From a candidate division WWE3 bacterium RAAC2_WWE3_1 (GTDB lineage: Bacteria; Patescibacteriota; WWE3; UBA101185; UBA10185): a DNA stretch of 47,428 nt. Shown here in pieces: positions 34,563-41,980 of the stretch. The stretch spans positions 109,790 through 157,217 of the forward strand of contig CP006914.1 in assembly GCA_000503835.1 (NCBI GenBank), read 5' to 3'. The notes below the pieces were generated by a model that was given only the letters and a program-made list of their open reading frames with translations, was not told where the DNA came from and made no database searches. The position numbers and the translations under genes were made by a program. Numbering within the stretch: position 1 is the first letter of the stretch; every line of letters starts with the position of its first letter.

Positions 34563-35936
34563 ATGCAGTTAAACAAGAACATATTTAGGGAATATGATAT
34601 ACGGGGAGTATATGGCTCGGAGATTGACGAGAATCTTTTTTTTCATATCGGAAAAGCTATAGGCACGATCTACCGTCGCAAGAATTTACTCCGGGTCGTA
34701 CTGGGAATGGACAACAGGCTGAGTTCGGAGTCCCTAACAAAAAAACTATGCGAGGGAATAGTGGGAACCGGCTGTAATGTTACTTCTGTAGGAACCACTC
34801 CGTATCCTCTTATTCATTTCTTTACCTCCACTCAAAATTTCGACGGTGGTGTTTATGTTACTGCCAGTCACAACACGAGAGAATACAACGGTGTTAAAGT
34901 TGAGTTTGCCAAAGCAGAACCGGTGTTCGGCGAAGGTATCCGGGAAATTGTACAGATTATAGAAAAAGAGTCTTATATGTCCGGCACAGGTTCTTTCGCA
35001 GAAAAAGACTTGGTGGAAGAGTACATCACTTTCATTAAGAGCAAGTTCAGTTTTCACAAAAAATTCAGGATAGCGTTGAATACCGGGAATGGGGTTACAG
35101 GCGGTGTCGCAAAGGCAGTTCTCACAGCATTAGGTGTAGAAATAATTCCCGTTAACCTTGAACCTGACGGTACTTTTCCCAACGGAACTCCCGATCCCGA
35201 AGAACCCAATTTCGTGGAACAAACGGTTTTTGCGGTAAAGTCCGGTCACGCGGATGCAGGTTTTGGATTAGATGGAGACGGAGACAGATTTCTGATGGTG
35301 GACGAAAAGGGGAAAGCTTACGCTACCGATCGTGCGCTTCTGTTATTTAGTAAAAACATATTACAAAATAATCCGGGTTCCAAAATAGCCTATGATGTTA
35401 AATGTACTTCTCTGGCGGAGGATATAATAAAAAAATATGGAGGGACGCCGGAAATTATGAGGACCGGCAGATCTTACTTTATTAAAAAGGTCACTTCTAA
35501 AGAGGCCGTGTTCGGCGTGGAATTTTCCGGACACACCTATTTTGGCGACAGATACTTCGGATACGATGACGGCATTTACGCCATCTGCAGAGTGCTGGAA
35601 TTAATGGACGGGCAAGAAAACAGTATTTCGGAACTGATGTCGGAATTTCCTGGGAGAGTTAGTTCTCCTGAGATTAAGGTTTCGTGCCCGGACGAACTGA
35701 AGTTCGGAGTTGTGGAAAAAATAGTTGAGGTTGTAAAAGCATCGGATAATTACACCCGGAAGAACTTTATCGACGGGGTCCGCGCAAATGTTTCCGGGAC
35801 AGCGTGGTTTCTGATTAGAGCGAAAAATACATCGCCGTTCTTAGGTATAAGGATGGAGGCTGAAAGTGAAGAAGAGCTGAGTTCGGTAAAAGACAGGGTC
35901 AACGATCTTTTAGAGCCCCACGATATACATATTTAA
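34563..35936 (+). CDS. Phosphomannomutase/phosphoglucomutase
   Basis: A 457-residue alpha-D-phosphohexomutase with four domains. The active-site phosphoserine is Ser102 in VTASHNTREYNG, the metal loop is DGDGDRF, the sugar-binding loop is GVEFSGHTYF, and the C-terminal phosphate loop includes RAKNTSPFLGIRMEAE. It interconverts hexose 6- and 1-phosphates, supplying glucose-1-phosphate for RfbA and/or mannose-1-phosphate for mannosylation. Its start is 1 bp after the kinase stop, so expression may be tied to that two-component pair. The sugar preference cannot be determined by eye. Confidence 0.9.
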   Translation: MQLNKNIFREYDIRGVYGSEIDENLFFHIGKAIGTIYRRKNLLRVVLGMDNRLSSESLTKKLCEGIVGTGCNVTSVGTTPYPLIHFFTSTQNFDGGVYVTASHNTREYNGVKVEFAKAEPVFGEGIREIVQIIEKESYMSGTGSFAEKDLVEEYITFIKSKFSFHKKFRIALNTGNGVTGGVAKAVLTALGVEIIPVNLEPDGTFPNGTPDPEEPNFVEQTVFAVKSGHADAGFGLDGDGDRFLMVDEKGKAYATDRALLLFSKNILQNNPGSKIAYDVKCTSLAEDIIKKYGGTPEIMRTGRSYFIKKVTSKEAVFGVEFSGHTYFGDRYFGYDDGIYAICRVLELMDGQENSISELMSEFPGRVSSPEIKVSCPDELKFGVVEKIVEVVKASDNYTRKNFIDGVRANVSGTAWFLIRAKNTSPFLGIRMEAESEEELSSVKDRVNDLLEPHDIHI

Positions 35937-35984
35937 TAACGGCGGCAGTTCCAAATGCCCGGAATTTGATATATCATTTCTTAT

Positions 35985-38249
35985 ATGAATAAAAATACTG
36001 CCCAAATACTGTGGTTCAAAGAAGTCGGTAAAAAAGATATTGGTCTGGTGGGAGGAAAGGGAGCTAACCTGGGAGAGATGGTTAACGCCAAGATTCCCGT
36101 ACCCGATGGATTTATTGTTACGGCCGGGGCATACTTTGATTTCATAAATTCCACGTCGCTAAAAGAAAAAATAATGCACGAGCTATCGGGGCTGGATGTT
36201 GATAATTCCAAAAAACTGCAGGAAGCATCCAAAAAAATCAAGACCGCAATTATGGCTGCAGACATGCCTGGAGATCTGGCGGCACGGATTAAAGATTATT
36301 ATCACAGGTTGTGCGGAGAGAATGACAGATACGTAGCTGTAAGAAGTTCCGCTACTGCCGAGGACTTGCCCGACGCTTCCTTTGCGGGACAGCAGGAAAC
36401 GTACTTAAATGTTAAGGGTTGGACCGATGTTGTGGCGAAAGTCCAAAAATGCTGGGCGTCCCTTTTTGAAGCGAGAGCAATTTTTTACAGGGAAACAAAT
36501 AAATACTCACACTTGAAGGTGGGTATCGCAGTACCTATACAGTTGATGGTGCAGTCCGATTTCTCCGGTATCATGTTCACGGTTAATCCTCTGACCAATA
36601 GTAAGGAGGAAGTTTCTATCGAGGCCGCGTTCGGTCTCGGTCAGCCGGTTGTTTCCGGGGAAGTCACACCCGACCAATACATTGTTAACAAAAAAACGGG
36701 GAAGATTACCTCCCGCTATCTCGCCAAACAAACATGGCAATTGACGCTGGCAGGAAACACGCCCATTTCCAAAAAATATCAACAAGTCCAGAAACTGACC
36801 AATAAACAAATTGTTGAGCTTGCACACATAGGAATAAAAATAGAGGAGCACTATAAAAGACCCCAGGATATTGAATACGGCATCGAGGACGGCAGGATAT
36901 ACATTGTTCAGTCCAGACCGGTCACAACTCTTATACAAAAAGAAACAGAGATCGGTATTGACGGTGATAAAAAGATTAAAGCGTTGCTTGAAGGTTTGGC
37001 CGCCTCTCCCGGCGTAGGTGTTGGTAAGGTAAAGATAGTTAAACGCCCGGGTGAGATTAACATAGTTAAGGAAGGAGATGTGCTCGTTGCCGAGATGACC
37101 AACCCCGATTACGTTCCCGCCATGAAAAGAGCCAGTGCCATTGTCACAGACCTCGGAGGAAGAACGAGCCATGCGGCTATCGTCAGCCGGGAACTCGGTA
37201 TCCCTGCTGTTGTAGGGACAAGTCATGCCACGAAGATGCTGAGGGTCGGAGAGCTGATAACAGTGGACGGGGCAGAGGGAAAAGTTTACGAGGGAGATAT
37301 ATCCGAAGTAAAAGATGTAAAAAAATCCAAACTTGACTTGAAAAATATTAAGACCGCAACAAAAATCTATATGAACCTGGCAGAACCCGAACTTGCAGTT
37401 GAGATGTCTCAGAGAAACGTAGACGGCGTCGGATTACTGAGAGCGGAGTTTATCATGGCGCAAATAGGCAAACACCCGATGAAATTCATTAAAGACGGCA
37501 AAAAGAAGGAATTTATCGGTCAGCTTGCCGACGGCATGGAAAAATTTGCTGAAGCTTTCTATCCCAGACCGGTCGTATATAGGTTCAACGATTTTAAGTC
37601 GAACGAGTACGCAAATCTCACCGGAGGAAAAGAATTCGAACAGGAAGAGCCGAATCCCATGATAGGTTACAGAGGAGTTTCAAGATATCTTGCCGAACCC
37701 GAAGTTTTTGAAATGGAGGTCGAGGCAATAAAAAGAGTACGTAACAAAAAGAATCTGAAAAATCTCTGGGTAATGATGCCGTTCGTTCGCACTGTCGAGC
37801 AGTTCAGAGAAGTTAAAAAGTTGTTAAGTGCCGCCGGTCTGAGAAGAAGCGGGTTGTTTAAATTATGGATGATGGTAGAAATACCCTCCAACGTTATTTT
37901 GCTGGATGAATTTCTGGATGAGGGAATCGACGGGGTTTCCATAGGGACAAACGATCTTACGATGCTGACGCTGGGTGTTGACCGCGACAACGAGAAAGTG
38001 GCCGATGCTTATAGTGAGATGAATCCTGCAGTACTTAAGTCTCTTGAAAAAATAGTGACAACCTGCCGAAAAAGAAAAGTAACGTGCTCCGTCTGCGGAC
38101 AAGCTCCTTCGGTTTTCCCCGAGCTTGTTGAGATGCTCGTTGATTGGGGTGTTACCTCCGTTTCGGTAAGTCCCGATGTGGTAGAAAAAACAAGAGAAAT
38201 AGTTTACAACTCCGAGAAAAAAGTATTGAGCGAAAAGAAGAAAAAGTAA
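35985..38249 (+). CDS. ppsA: Phosphoenolpyruvate synthase
   Basis: A 754-residue enzyme with an N-terminal ATP-binding domain (VGGKGANLGEM, then VRSSATAEDLPDASFAGQQ), the phosphohistidine swivel domain with catalytic His396 in GGRTSHAAIVS, and a C-terminal PEP-binding barrel (GLLRAEFI, IGTNDLT, CSVCGQAP). It makes PEP from pyruvate and ATP and points to a gluconeogenic or reversible lower glycolysis. TATCAT (35972-35977) stands 7 bases before the ATG, so the mRNA is probably leaderless. AATGCCCGG at 35954-35962 lies just upstream. Enolase is the next gene. Confidence 0.94.
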   Translation: MNKNTAQILWFKEVGKKDIGLVGGKGANLGEMVNAKIPVPDGFIVTAGAYFDFINSTSLKEKIMHELSGLDVDNSKKLQEASKKIKTAIMAADMPGDLAARIKDYYHRLCGENDRYVAVRSSATAEDLPDASFAGQQETYLNVKGWTDVVAKVQKCWASLFEARAIFYRETNKYSHLKVGIAVPIQLMVQSDFSGIMFTVNPLTNSKEEVSIEAAFGLGQPVVSGEVTPDQYIVNKKTGKITSRYLAKQTWQLTLAGNTPISKKYQQVQKLTNKQIVELAHIGIKIEEHYKRPQDIEYGIEDGRIYIVQSRPVTTLIQKETEIGIDGDKKIKALLEGLAASPGVGVGKVKIVKRPGEINIVKEGDVLVAEMTNPDYVPAMKRASAIVTDLGGRTSHAAIVSRELGIPAVVGTSHATKMLRVGELITVDGAEGKVYEGDISEVKDVKKSKLDLKNIKTATKIYMNLAEPELAVEMSQRNVDGVGLLRAEFIMAQIGKHPMKFIKDGKKKEFIGQLADGMEKFAEAFYPRPVVYRFNDFKSNEYANLTGGKEFEQEEPNPMIGYRGVSRYLAEPEVFEMEVEAIKRVRNKKNLKNLWVMMPFVRTVEQFREVKKLLSAAGLRRSGLFKLWMMVEIPSNVILLDEFLDEGIDGVSIGTNDLTMLTLGVDRDNEKVADAYSEMNPAVLKSLEKIVTTCRKRKVTCSVCGQAPSVFPELVEMLVDWGVTSVSVSPDVVEKTREIVYNSEKKVLSEKKKK

Positions 38250-38267
38250 GGTAAAGACGCCCTTACT
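38245..38267 (+). promoter_or_regulatory. Short hairpin between ppsA and eno
   Basis: AGTAAGG (38245-38251) pairs with CCTTACT (38261-38267) around a 9-base loop. It includes the ppsA stop codon and ends 8 bases before the enolase ATG. There is no T-tract, so it is more likely an mRNA-processing or translation element than a terminator. Confidence 0.35.
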
Positions 38268-38275
38268 AAATAAGC

Positions 38276-39508
38276 ATGCCAAAGATAAAAAGCATAACCT
38301 GCCAAAAGATATTGAACTCAAGAGGTGAGTGGACGATAGAGACAAAGATCACTCTGGACGACGGTTCCGAAGGTGTTCAGGCGATACCCGACGGTGCCTC
38401 AAAGGGCGAGAACGAGGCCGTCTATATTCCCGTTGAAAAAGCTGTCGATATTGTAAGTACTGCCATTAACGATGTTCTTGAAGGAGAGGACCCGACTGAG
38501 CAGTTTGTGATAGACCAAATCCTGTTAGACATGGATGGTACGACGAACAAAAAACACCTTGGCGGCAACAGCATACTTTCCGTTTCTTTAGCTGCGGCTA
38601 AAGCGTCCGCAAGATCCAAAGGTTTAGAACTCTATGAGTATTTAAGCCGCCTGTATGTTCCGAAAAAAGATCCGCATGCCCGATTAAAATTTCCCGTTCC
38701 CATTTTCAACATAATTAACGGGGGTCTGCATTCGCATAATAATCTTTCGTTCCAGGAATTCATGGCTATACCCTCCCCGACACTGCCATTTGATAAAGCC
38801 CTGGAAATGGGTGTCGTGGTATATCACAATCTTAAAGAACTTCTTATTAAGGACGGTTTTGATGTGGACGTTGGGGATGAGGGAGGCTTTGCCCCGAACA
38901 ACTTCACGATTCAAAAAGCTTTGCAGTATATTTCTAAAGCCGCTTCTCAAAGTTATAAGCTCGGCGAACAGCTTTTTATGGGAATGGACGTAGCCGCGGG
39001 TTCTTTTTATATGCACAATTCCTATTTGATAAAAGAGGAAAAGAAAACGCTCGACAGCGACAAAATGTCCAAGCTGTATATTGATCTCCTTACGACTTAC
39101 CCATTAATCTATCTTGAGGATCCGTTTTATGAATCCGACTTCGAAGCTTGGGCAAAGTTTACGAAATCGGTAGGCAGCCGTTTGATGGTAGTGGGGGATG
39201 ATCTTGTCGTCACGAATCCTAAGTTCCTGAAAAGTGCGGTAGACATGAAGTTGGCCAATTCGGTTATTGTTAAGCCCAACCAGGTCGGAACACTGACCGA
39301 GACTTTTGAGTTTGTCCGCAACGCTCAGAAGGCCGGTATGAAGATAATAGTTTCCCATCGCAGTGGAGAGACAGGAGAGGACACGTTTATTGCGGATCTT
39401 TCCTTGGCTTTGGGAGCCGATTTTATTAAATCCGGCGCTCCCGTAAGAGGCGAAAGAGTTGTAAAGTACAACAGACTGCTTCAGATCTTTAACGCGCGGA
39501 ATAAATGA
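38276..39508 (+). CDS. eno: Enolase
   Basis: A 410-residue enolase. Conserved parts: NIINGGLHSHNNL with FQEFMAIP, DVGDEGGFAPN with the catalytic Glu, metal ligands in MDVAAGS, YLEDPF and GDDLVV, the catalytic Lys in VIVKPNQ, and SHRSGETGEDTF. It converts 2-phosphoglycerate to PEP. The N-terminal mobile loop that normally reads PSGASTG is PDGASKG here (residues 38-44), and the usual DSRGNPT is NSRGEWT. The metal-binding Ser of the loop is kept. It is shorter than the usual 430 residues. It sits 26 bp behind ppsA. Confidence 0.93.
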   Translation: MPKIKSITCQKILNSRGEWTIETKITLDDGSEGVQAIPDGASKGENEAVYIPVEKAVDIVSTAINDVLEGEDPTEQFVIDQILLDMDGTTNKKHLGGNSILSVSLAAAKASARSKGLELYEYLSRLYVPKKDPHARLKFPVPIFNIINGGLHSHNNLSFQEFMAIPSPTLPFDKALEMGVVVYHNLKELLIKDGFDVDVGDEGGFAPNNFTIQKALQYISKAASQSYKLGEQLFMGMDVAAGSFYMHNSYLIKEEKKTLDSDKMSKLYIDLLTTYPLIYLEDPFYESDFEAWAKFTKSVGSRLMVVGDDLVVTNPKFLKSAVDMKLANSVIVKPNQVGTLTETFEFVRNAQKAGMKIIVSHRSGETGEDTFIADLSLALGADFIKSGAPVRGERVVKYNRLLQIFNARNK

Positions 39509-40207
39509 TCAGTTAATTGAGTATGCTGCGTAATCTTTTGCCAGTGGAGTTTCGACGGCCGCTGTTTCCTCGTCGGACAGGTTTTCAAAATATTTTCTGA
39601 ACCCCCTGATAGAATTTCCGTGGCACGAAACGGCTATATTTAGGTTGTGTTGTTTCATCAAAGGAATCATCTCATCACAAAAAGACTTTACCCTCTCACA
39701 AACCATTTTTATGCTTTCTCCCCCGTCGGGTCTGTAGTCAAAGGACCTTCTTATTTTTAACAATAACTCCGGATCTTCCAATTGAATTTCCAGCTTACTT
39801 TTGCCTTGTAATAAGCCGTAAGAACGCTCTTTAATTCTTTCGTCGGTGTTTATTTCCAGAAGTGCGGCGTCCTTATTTAATGAACGTGCGATCTTCATTG
39901 TGTCTACAGCCCTAATCTGGGGGGAGGAGACCAGCATGTGTATTTTTTTGTCCTTTATCTTTTTAGCCAGTTCCAGAGCCTGTTCTTTACCTTCTTCAGT
40001 TAGTGCGGAGTCTCTCCAGCCGCTGAAGATAAAGTTGGCATTATCCTCAGTTTGACCGTGTCTGAAAATATACATGATAGGTCTGTCCGGGGACTCTGTT
40101 TTGGGTAATTTTTCGGCGTTTTTATAACTCAGGTAGGCCAGCGCCTCATCGACCTTTGTTTTGCCGTATTTCTTATAATAACGTTCTAAAACGGCAGCAT
40201 CTATCAT
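39509..40207 (-). CDS. Phosphoglycerate mutase-like histidine phosphatase
   Basis: A 232-residue protein of the histidine phosphatase superfamily. The catalytic motif is FRHGQTEDNANFIFSGWRDSALTEEG, followed by SSPQIRAVDT and SCHGNSIRGFRKY with the second His. The FSGW..SALTEEG and HGNSIRG patterns are closer to cofactor-dependent phosphoglycerate mutase than to general phosphatases. An unusual 45-residue charged N-terminal extension precedes the domain. It is convergent with enolase (1-bp spacing), its metabolic neighbour. The promoter TTCAAG-17-TAGGAT lies 6 bases before its ATG. Confidence 0.82.
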   Translation of the reverse strand: MIDAAVLERYYKKYGKTKVDEALAYLSYKNAEKLPKTESPDRPIMYIFRHGQTEDNANFIFSGWRDSALTEEGKEQALELAKKIKDKKIHMLVSSPQIRAVDTMKIARSLNKDAALLEINTDERIKERSYGLLQGKSKLEIQLEDPELLLKIRRSFDYRPDGGESIKMVCERVKSFCDEMIPLMKQHNLNIAVSCHGNSIRGFRKYFENLSDEETAAVETPLAKDYAAYSIN

Positions 40208-40213
40208 TTTTAA

Positions 40214-40242
40214 ATCCTAGCACAAAATGTTATCATCTTGAA
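40214..40242 (-). promoter_or_regulatory. Phosphoglycerate mutase promoter, leaderless, overlapping the dedA promoter
   Basis: On the minus strand, TTCAAG (40242-40237), 17 bases, TAGGAT (40219-40214), six bases, then ATG at 40207. A TATCAT on the plus strand (40231-40236), six bases before the dedA ATG at 40243, lies inside the same spacer, so the two divergent promoters overlap and should compete. Confidence 0.5.
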
Positions 40243-40893
40243 ATGGGTATAATTTCAGATGTAATTTCGTTTATTTTACACATAGACACCCACCTGGGAG
40301 AAATAATCGTTCAGTATGGCCCGTTATCATACGCTATTTTATTCATTATCATTTTCATAGAAACCGGTTTGGTTTTTACACCTTTTCTCCCCGGGGATTC
40401 GCTTCTCTTTGCTGCCGGTGCCTTCGCTGCCCTCGGTTCTTTTAACGTAGTCCTTCTTTTTTTTCTTTTATGGTTCGCCGCTTTTCTGGGCGACACGGTA
40501 AATTATTGGATCGGACATTTCTTCGGTCAAAGAATTGTAAGCAATCCGAAACTTCCTATAAAAAAAGAACATATAGACAAAACCCAGGCCTTTTATGACA
40601 AGCACGGCGGTAAGACTATATTTTTGGCCCGATTTATACCGATTGTCAGAACATTCGCACCATTTGTGGCAGGCATAGGAAGAATGAGCTACCGGCATTT
40701 TATAATGTATAACGTTCTGGGGGGTCTGGTGTGGGTTGCCTGTTTTCTCTTTGCGGGATATTTCTTCGGAAACATACCTAAAGTAAAAGAGAATTTTTCC
40801 CTGGTAGTTTTCGTGATAATCTTTTTGTCGATATTACCTATAATACTTGAATTTTTGAAAAACAAACTTCGTTCCGGAAGCAGAAAGATTTAG
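40243..40893 (+). CDS. DedA family membrane protein
   Basis: A 216-residue protein with about five membrane segments. The DedA signatures are FTPFLPGDSLLFAAG, GDTVNYWIG, and FLARFIPIVRTFAPFVAG with the conserved Arg residues. DedA proteins are half-transporters linked to membrane potential, and some recycle undecaprenyl phosphate across the membrane, which would suit a window full of glycan and wall genes. ATG 40243 starts the conserved part; extending to the upstream ATG at 40156 would run over the divergent gene's 5' end. It converges with lexA at a 6-bp gap. Confidence 0.9.
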   Translation: MGIISDVISFILHIDTHLGEIIVQYGPLSYAILFIIIFIETGLVFTPFLPGDSLLFAAGAFAALGSFNVVLLFFLLWFAAFLGDTVNYWIGHFFGQRIVSNPKLPIKKEHIDKTQAFYDKHGGKTIFLARFIPIVRTFAPFVAGIGRMSYRHFIMYNVLGGLVWVACFLFAGYFFGNIPKVKENFSLVVFVIIFLSILPIILEFLKNKLRSGSRKI

Positions 40894-40899
40894 CTCTTT

Positions 40900-41532
40900 C
40901 TAATTTTTGAATCTTCTGATAACCCCAGTAACTACGCCTTGGATGCTCAGGCTGGCGGCTTCTACAAAAATAGGATCCATTCTTTTATTTGCAGGCTGAA
41001 GCCTTATTCTGCCGTCACTTTCATGGTAGAGGGTTTTAAGGGTGGCGAATTCGTTGTCTATTAATGCTACGATTATCTGACCGTCCCTGGCTGTGTTTTG
41101 CTGTTGGATGACCACATGATCCCCGTCGAAAATACCCATGTCTATCATTGAGTCTCCTTTTACCTGAAGAACAAAGCACCTTTTTGTCTTGGAAACTATG
41201 TCTGAACTTACTGTAACGGTAGCCAGCGGGTTTTCATTAGCTTCGATGGGTTCTCCCGCGGCTATAAAGCCCACAAGGGGAAGTTCCACGGCGGAAAGCG
41301 AGGAATTAAAAGTTTTATCGAGTATCTCTATGCCCCTGACCGAACCTTCGTATTTTTTAATGACGCCCTTCTTTTCCAAAGCCTGGATATGTTCGTGCAC
41401 AGTGGCTAAAGAAGAAAGTTCCATAGAATCGGCAATTTCCTGCAGCGTGGGCGAGTGGCCGTTTACCTGGATATATTGTGAAATAAAGTCTAAAATTTGT
41501 TTCTGTCTTTTATAAAGGGTTACCGGACTCAT
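40900..41532 (-). CDS. lexA: LexA repressor
   Basis: A 210-residue protein with an N-terminal winged helix (residues about 1-70; HSPTLQEIADSMELSS is the recognition part) and a C-terminal S24 peptidase domain. The self-cleavage site is Ala92-Gly93 (in FIAAGEP), the nucleophile is Ser128 (GDSMID) and the general base is Lys166 (EFATLKTL). All are intact. It represses DNA-damage genes until RecA filaments trigger cleavage. AGGAG lies 8 bases before the ATG, so unlike many genes here it has a classical ribosome site and a leader of about 50 bases. uvrB and uvrA nearby are likely targets. Confidence 0.95.
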   Translation of the reverse strand: MSPVTLYKRQKQILDFISQYIQVNGHSPTLQEIADSMELSSLATVHEHIQALEKKGVIKKYEGSVRGIEILDKTFNSSLSAVELPLVGFIAAGEPIEANENPLATVTVSSDIVSKTKRCFVLQVKGDSMIDMGIFDGDHVVIQQQNTARDGQIIVALIDNEFATLKTLYHESDGRIRLQPANKRMDPIFVEAASLSIQGVVTGVIRRFKN

Positions 41533-41587
41533 TAAAAATCTCCTGTTAAATATTTACGGTTTTTCTTTGGTTTTTCAAGTCACTTTT

Positions 41588-41617
41588 ATACTACCGAACA
41601 TTATACGAATATGTCAA
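41588..41617 (-). promoter_or_regulatory. lexA promoter with direct-repeat SOS-box candidate
   Basis: On the minus strand, TTGACA (41617-41612), 18 bases, TAGTAT (41593-41588). The spacer reads TATTCGTATAATGTTCGG and contains ATTC-N7-GTTC, seven of eight bases matching the GTTC-N7-GTTC box known for alphaproteobacterial LexA. The -35 directly follows the T-tract of the upstream terminator. Confidence 0.55.
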
Positions 41618-41620
41618 GAA

Positions 41621-41658
41621 GAAAAATGCCGTGAAGCTGGTTTAGGGTTTCACGGCAT
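41621..41658 (-). terminator. Intrinsic terminator downstream of the 52-residue membrane protein gene
   Basis: Read on the minus strand: ATGCCGTGAA (41658-41649), a 13-base loop, TTCACGGCAT (41635-41626), then a T-rich tail TTTTTCTTCTT. It has a 10-bp perfect stem and a good U-tract. A second GC hairpin, CCGGGCG (41665-41671) with CGCCCGG (41701-41707), lies between it and the gene's stop. Confidence 0.8.
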
Positions 41659-41720
41659 GTGTCACCGGGCGCGGTTGTATCAGGTGGGGATCCCTAGAAA
41701 CGCCCGGCGGATGTGGTTGA

Positions 41721-41879
41721 CTAAAACACGGCGATCAATATCCATACTGCTGCTGCAAAAACATAAGTTTGCCAGGAGCTTAGTAGGAACCCGATAATCA
41801 TGAAGGTTTCTCCCCAAAAAACTTCTGTCTTAGCTCTGCGGACATCGGCTTCTATGTTTACCAACCGTTCTTCGCTCAT
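41721..41879 (-). CDS. 52-residue single-pass membrane protein
   Basis: Reading the minus strand from ATG at 41879 gives a 52-residue product: an acidic/basic cytoplasmic-looking start (MSEERLVNIEADVRRAKTEV), then a hydrophobic stretch from FWGETFMIIGFLL to the end, enough for one or two short helices. The evidence that it is real is strong: GGAGAG directly upstream, a perfect TATAAT box on the minus strand at 41915-41910, and a well-formed terminator after it. It is divergent from uvrB and upstream of lexA on the same strand. I do not recognise a family. Small membrane proteins next to lexA can be SOS-induced division inhibitors, but that is only a suggestion. Confidence 0.7.
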   Translation of the reverse strand: MSEERLVNIEADVRRAKTEVFWGETFMIIGFLLSSWQTYVFAAAVWILIAVF

Positions 41880-41980
41880 ATTCTCTCCTTTTCATTAAGA
41901 CCGAGGCTCATTATAGTATTTCCCGCCACGCCACGCAAATATTACCAAACAAAACCCAAAAGTATGATAAAATTTTGAAG

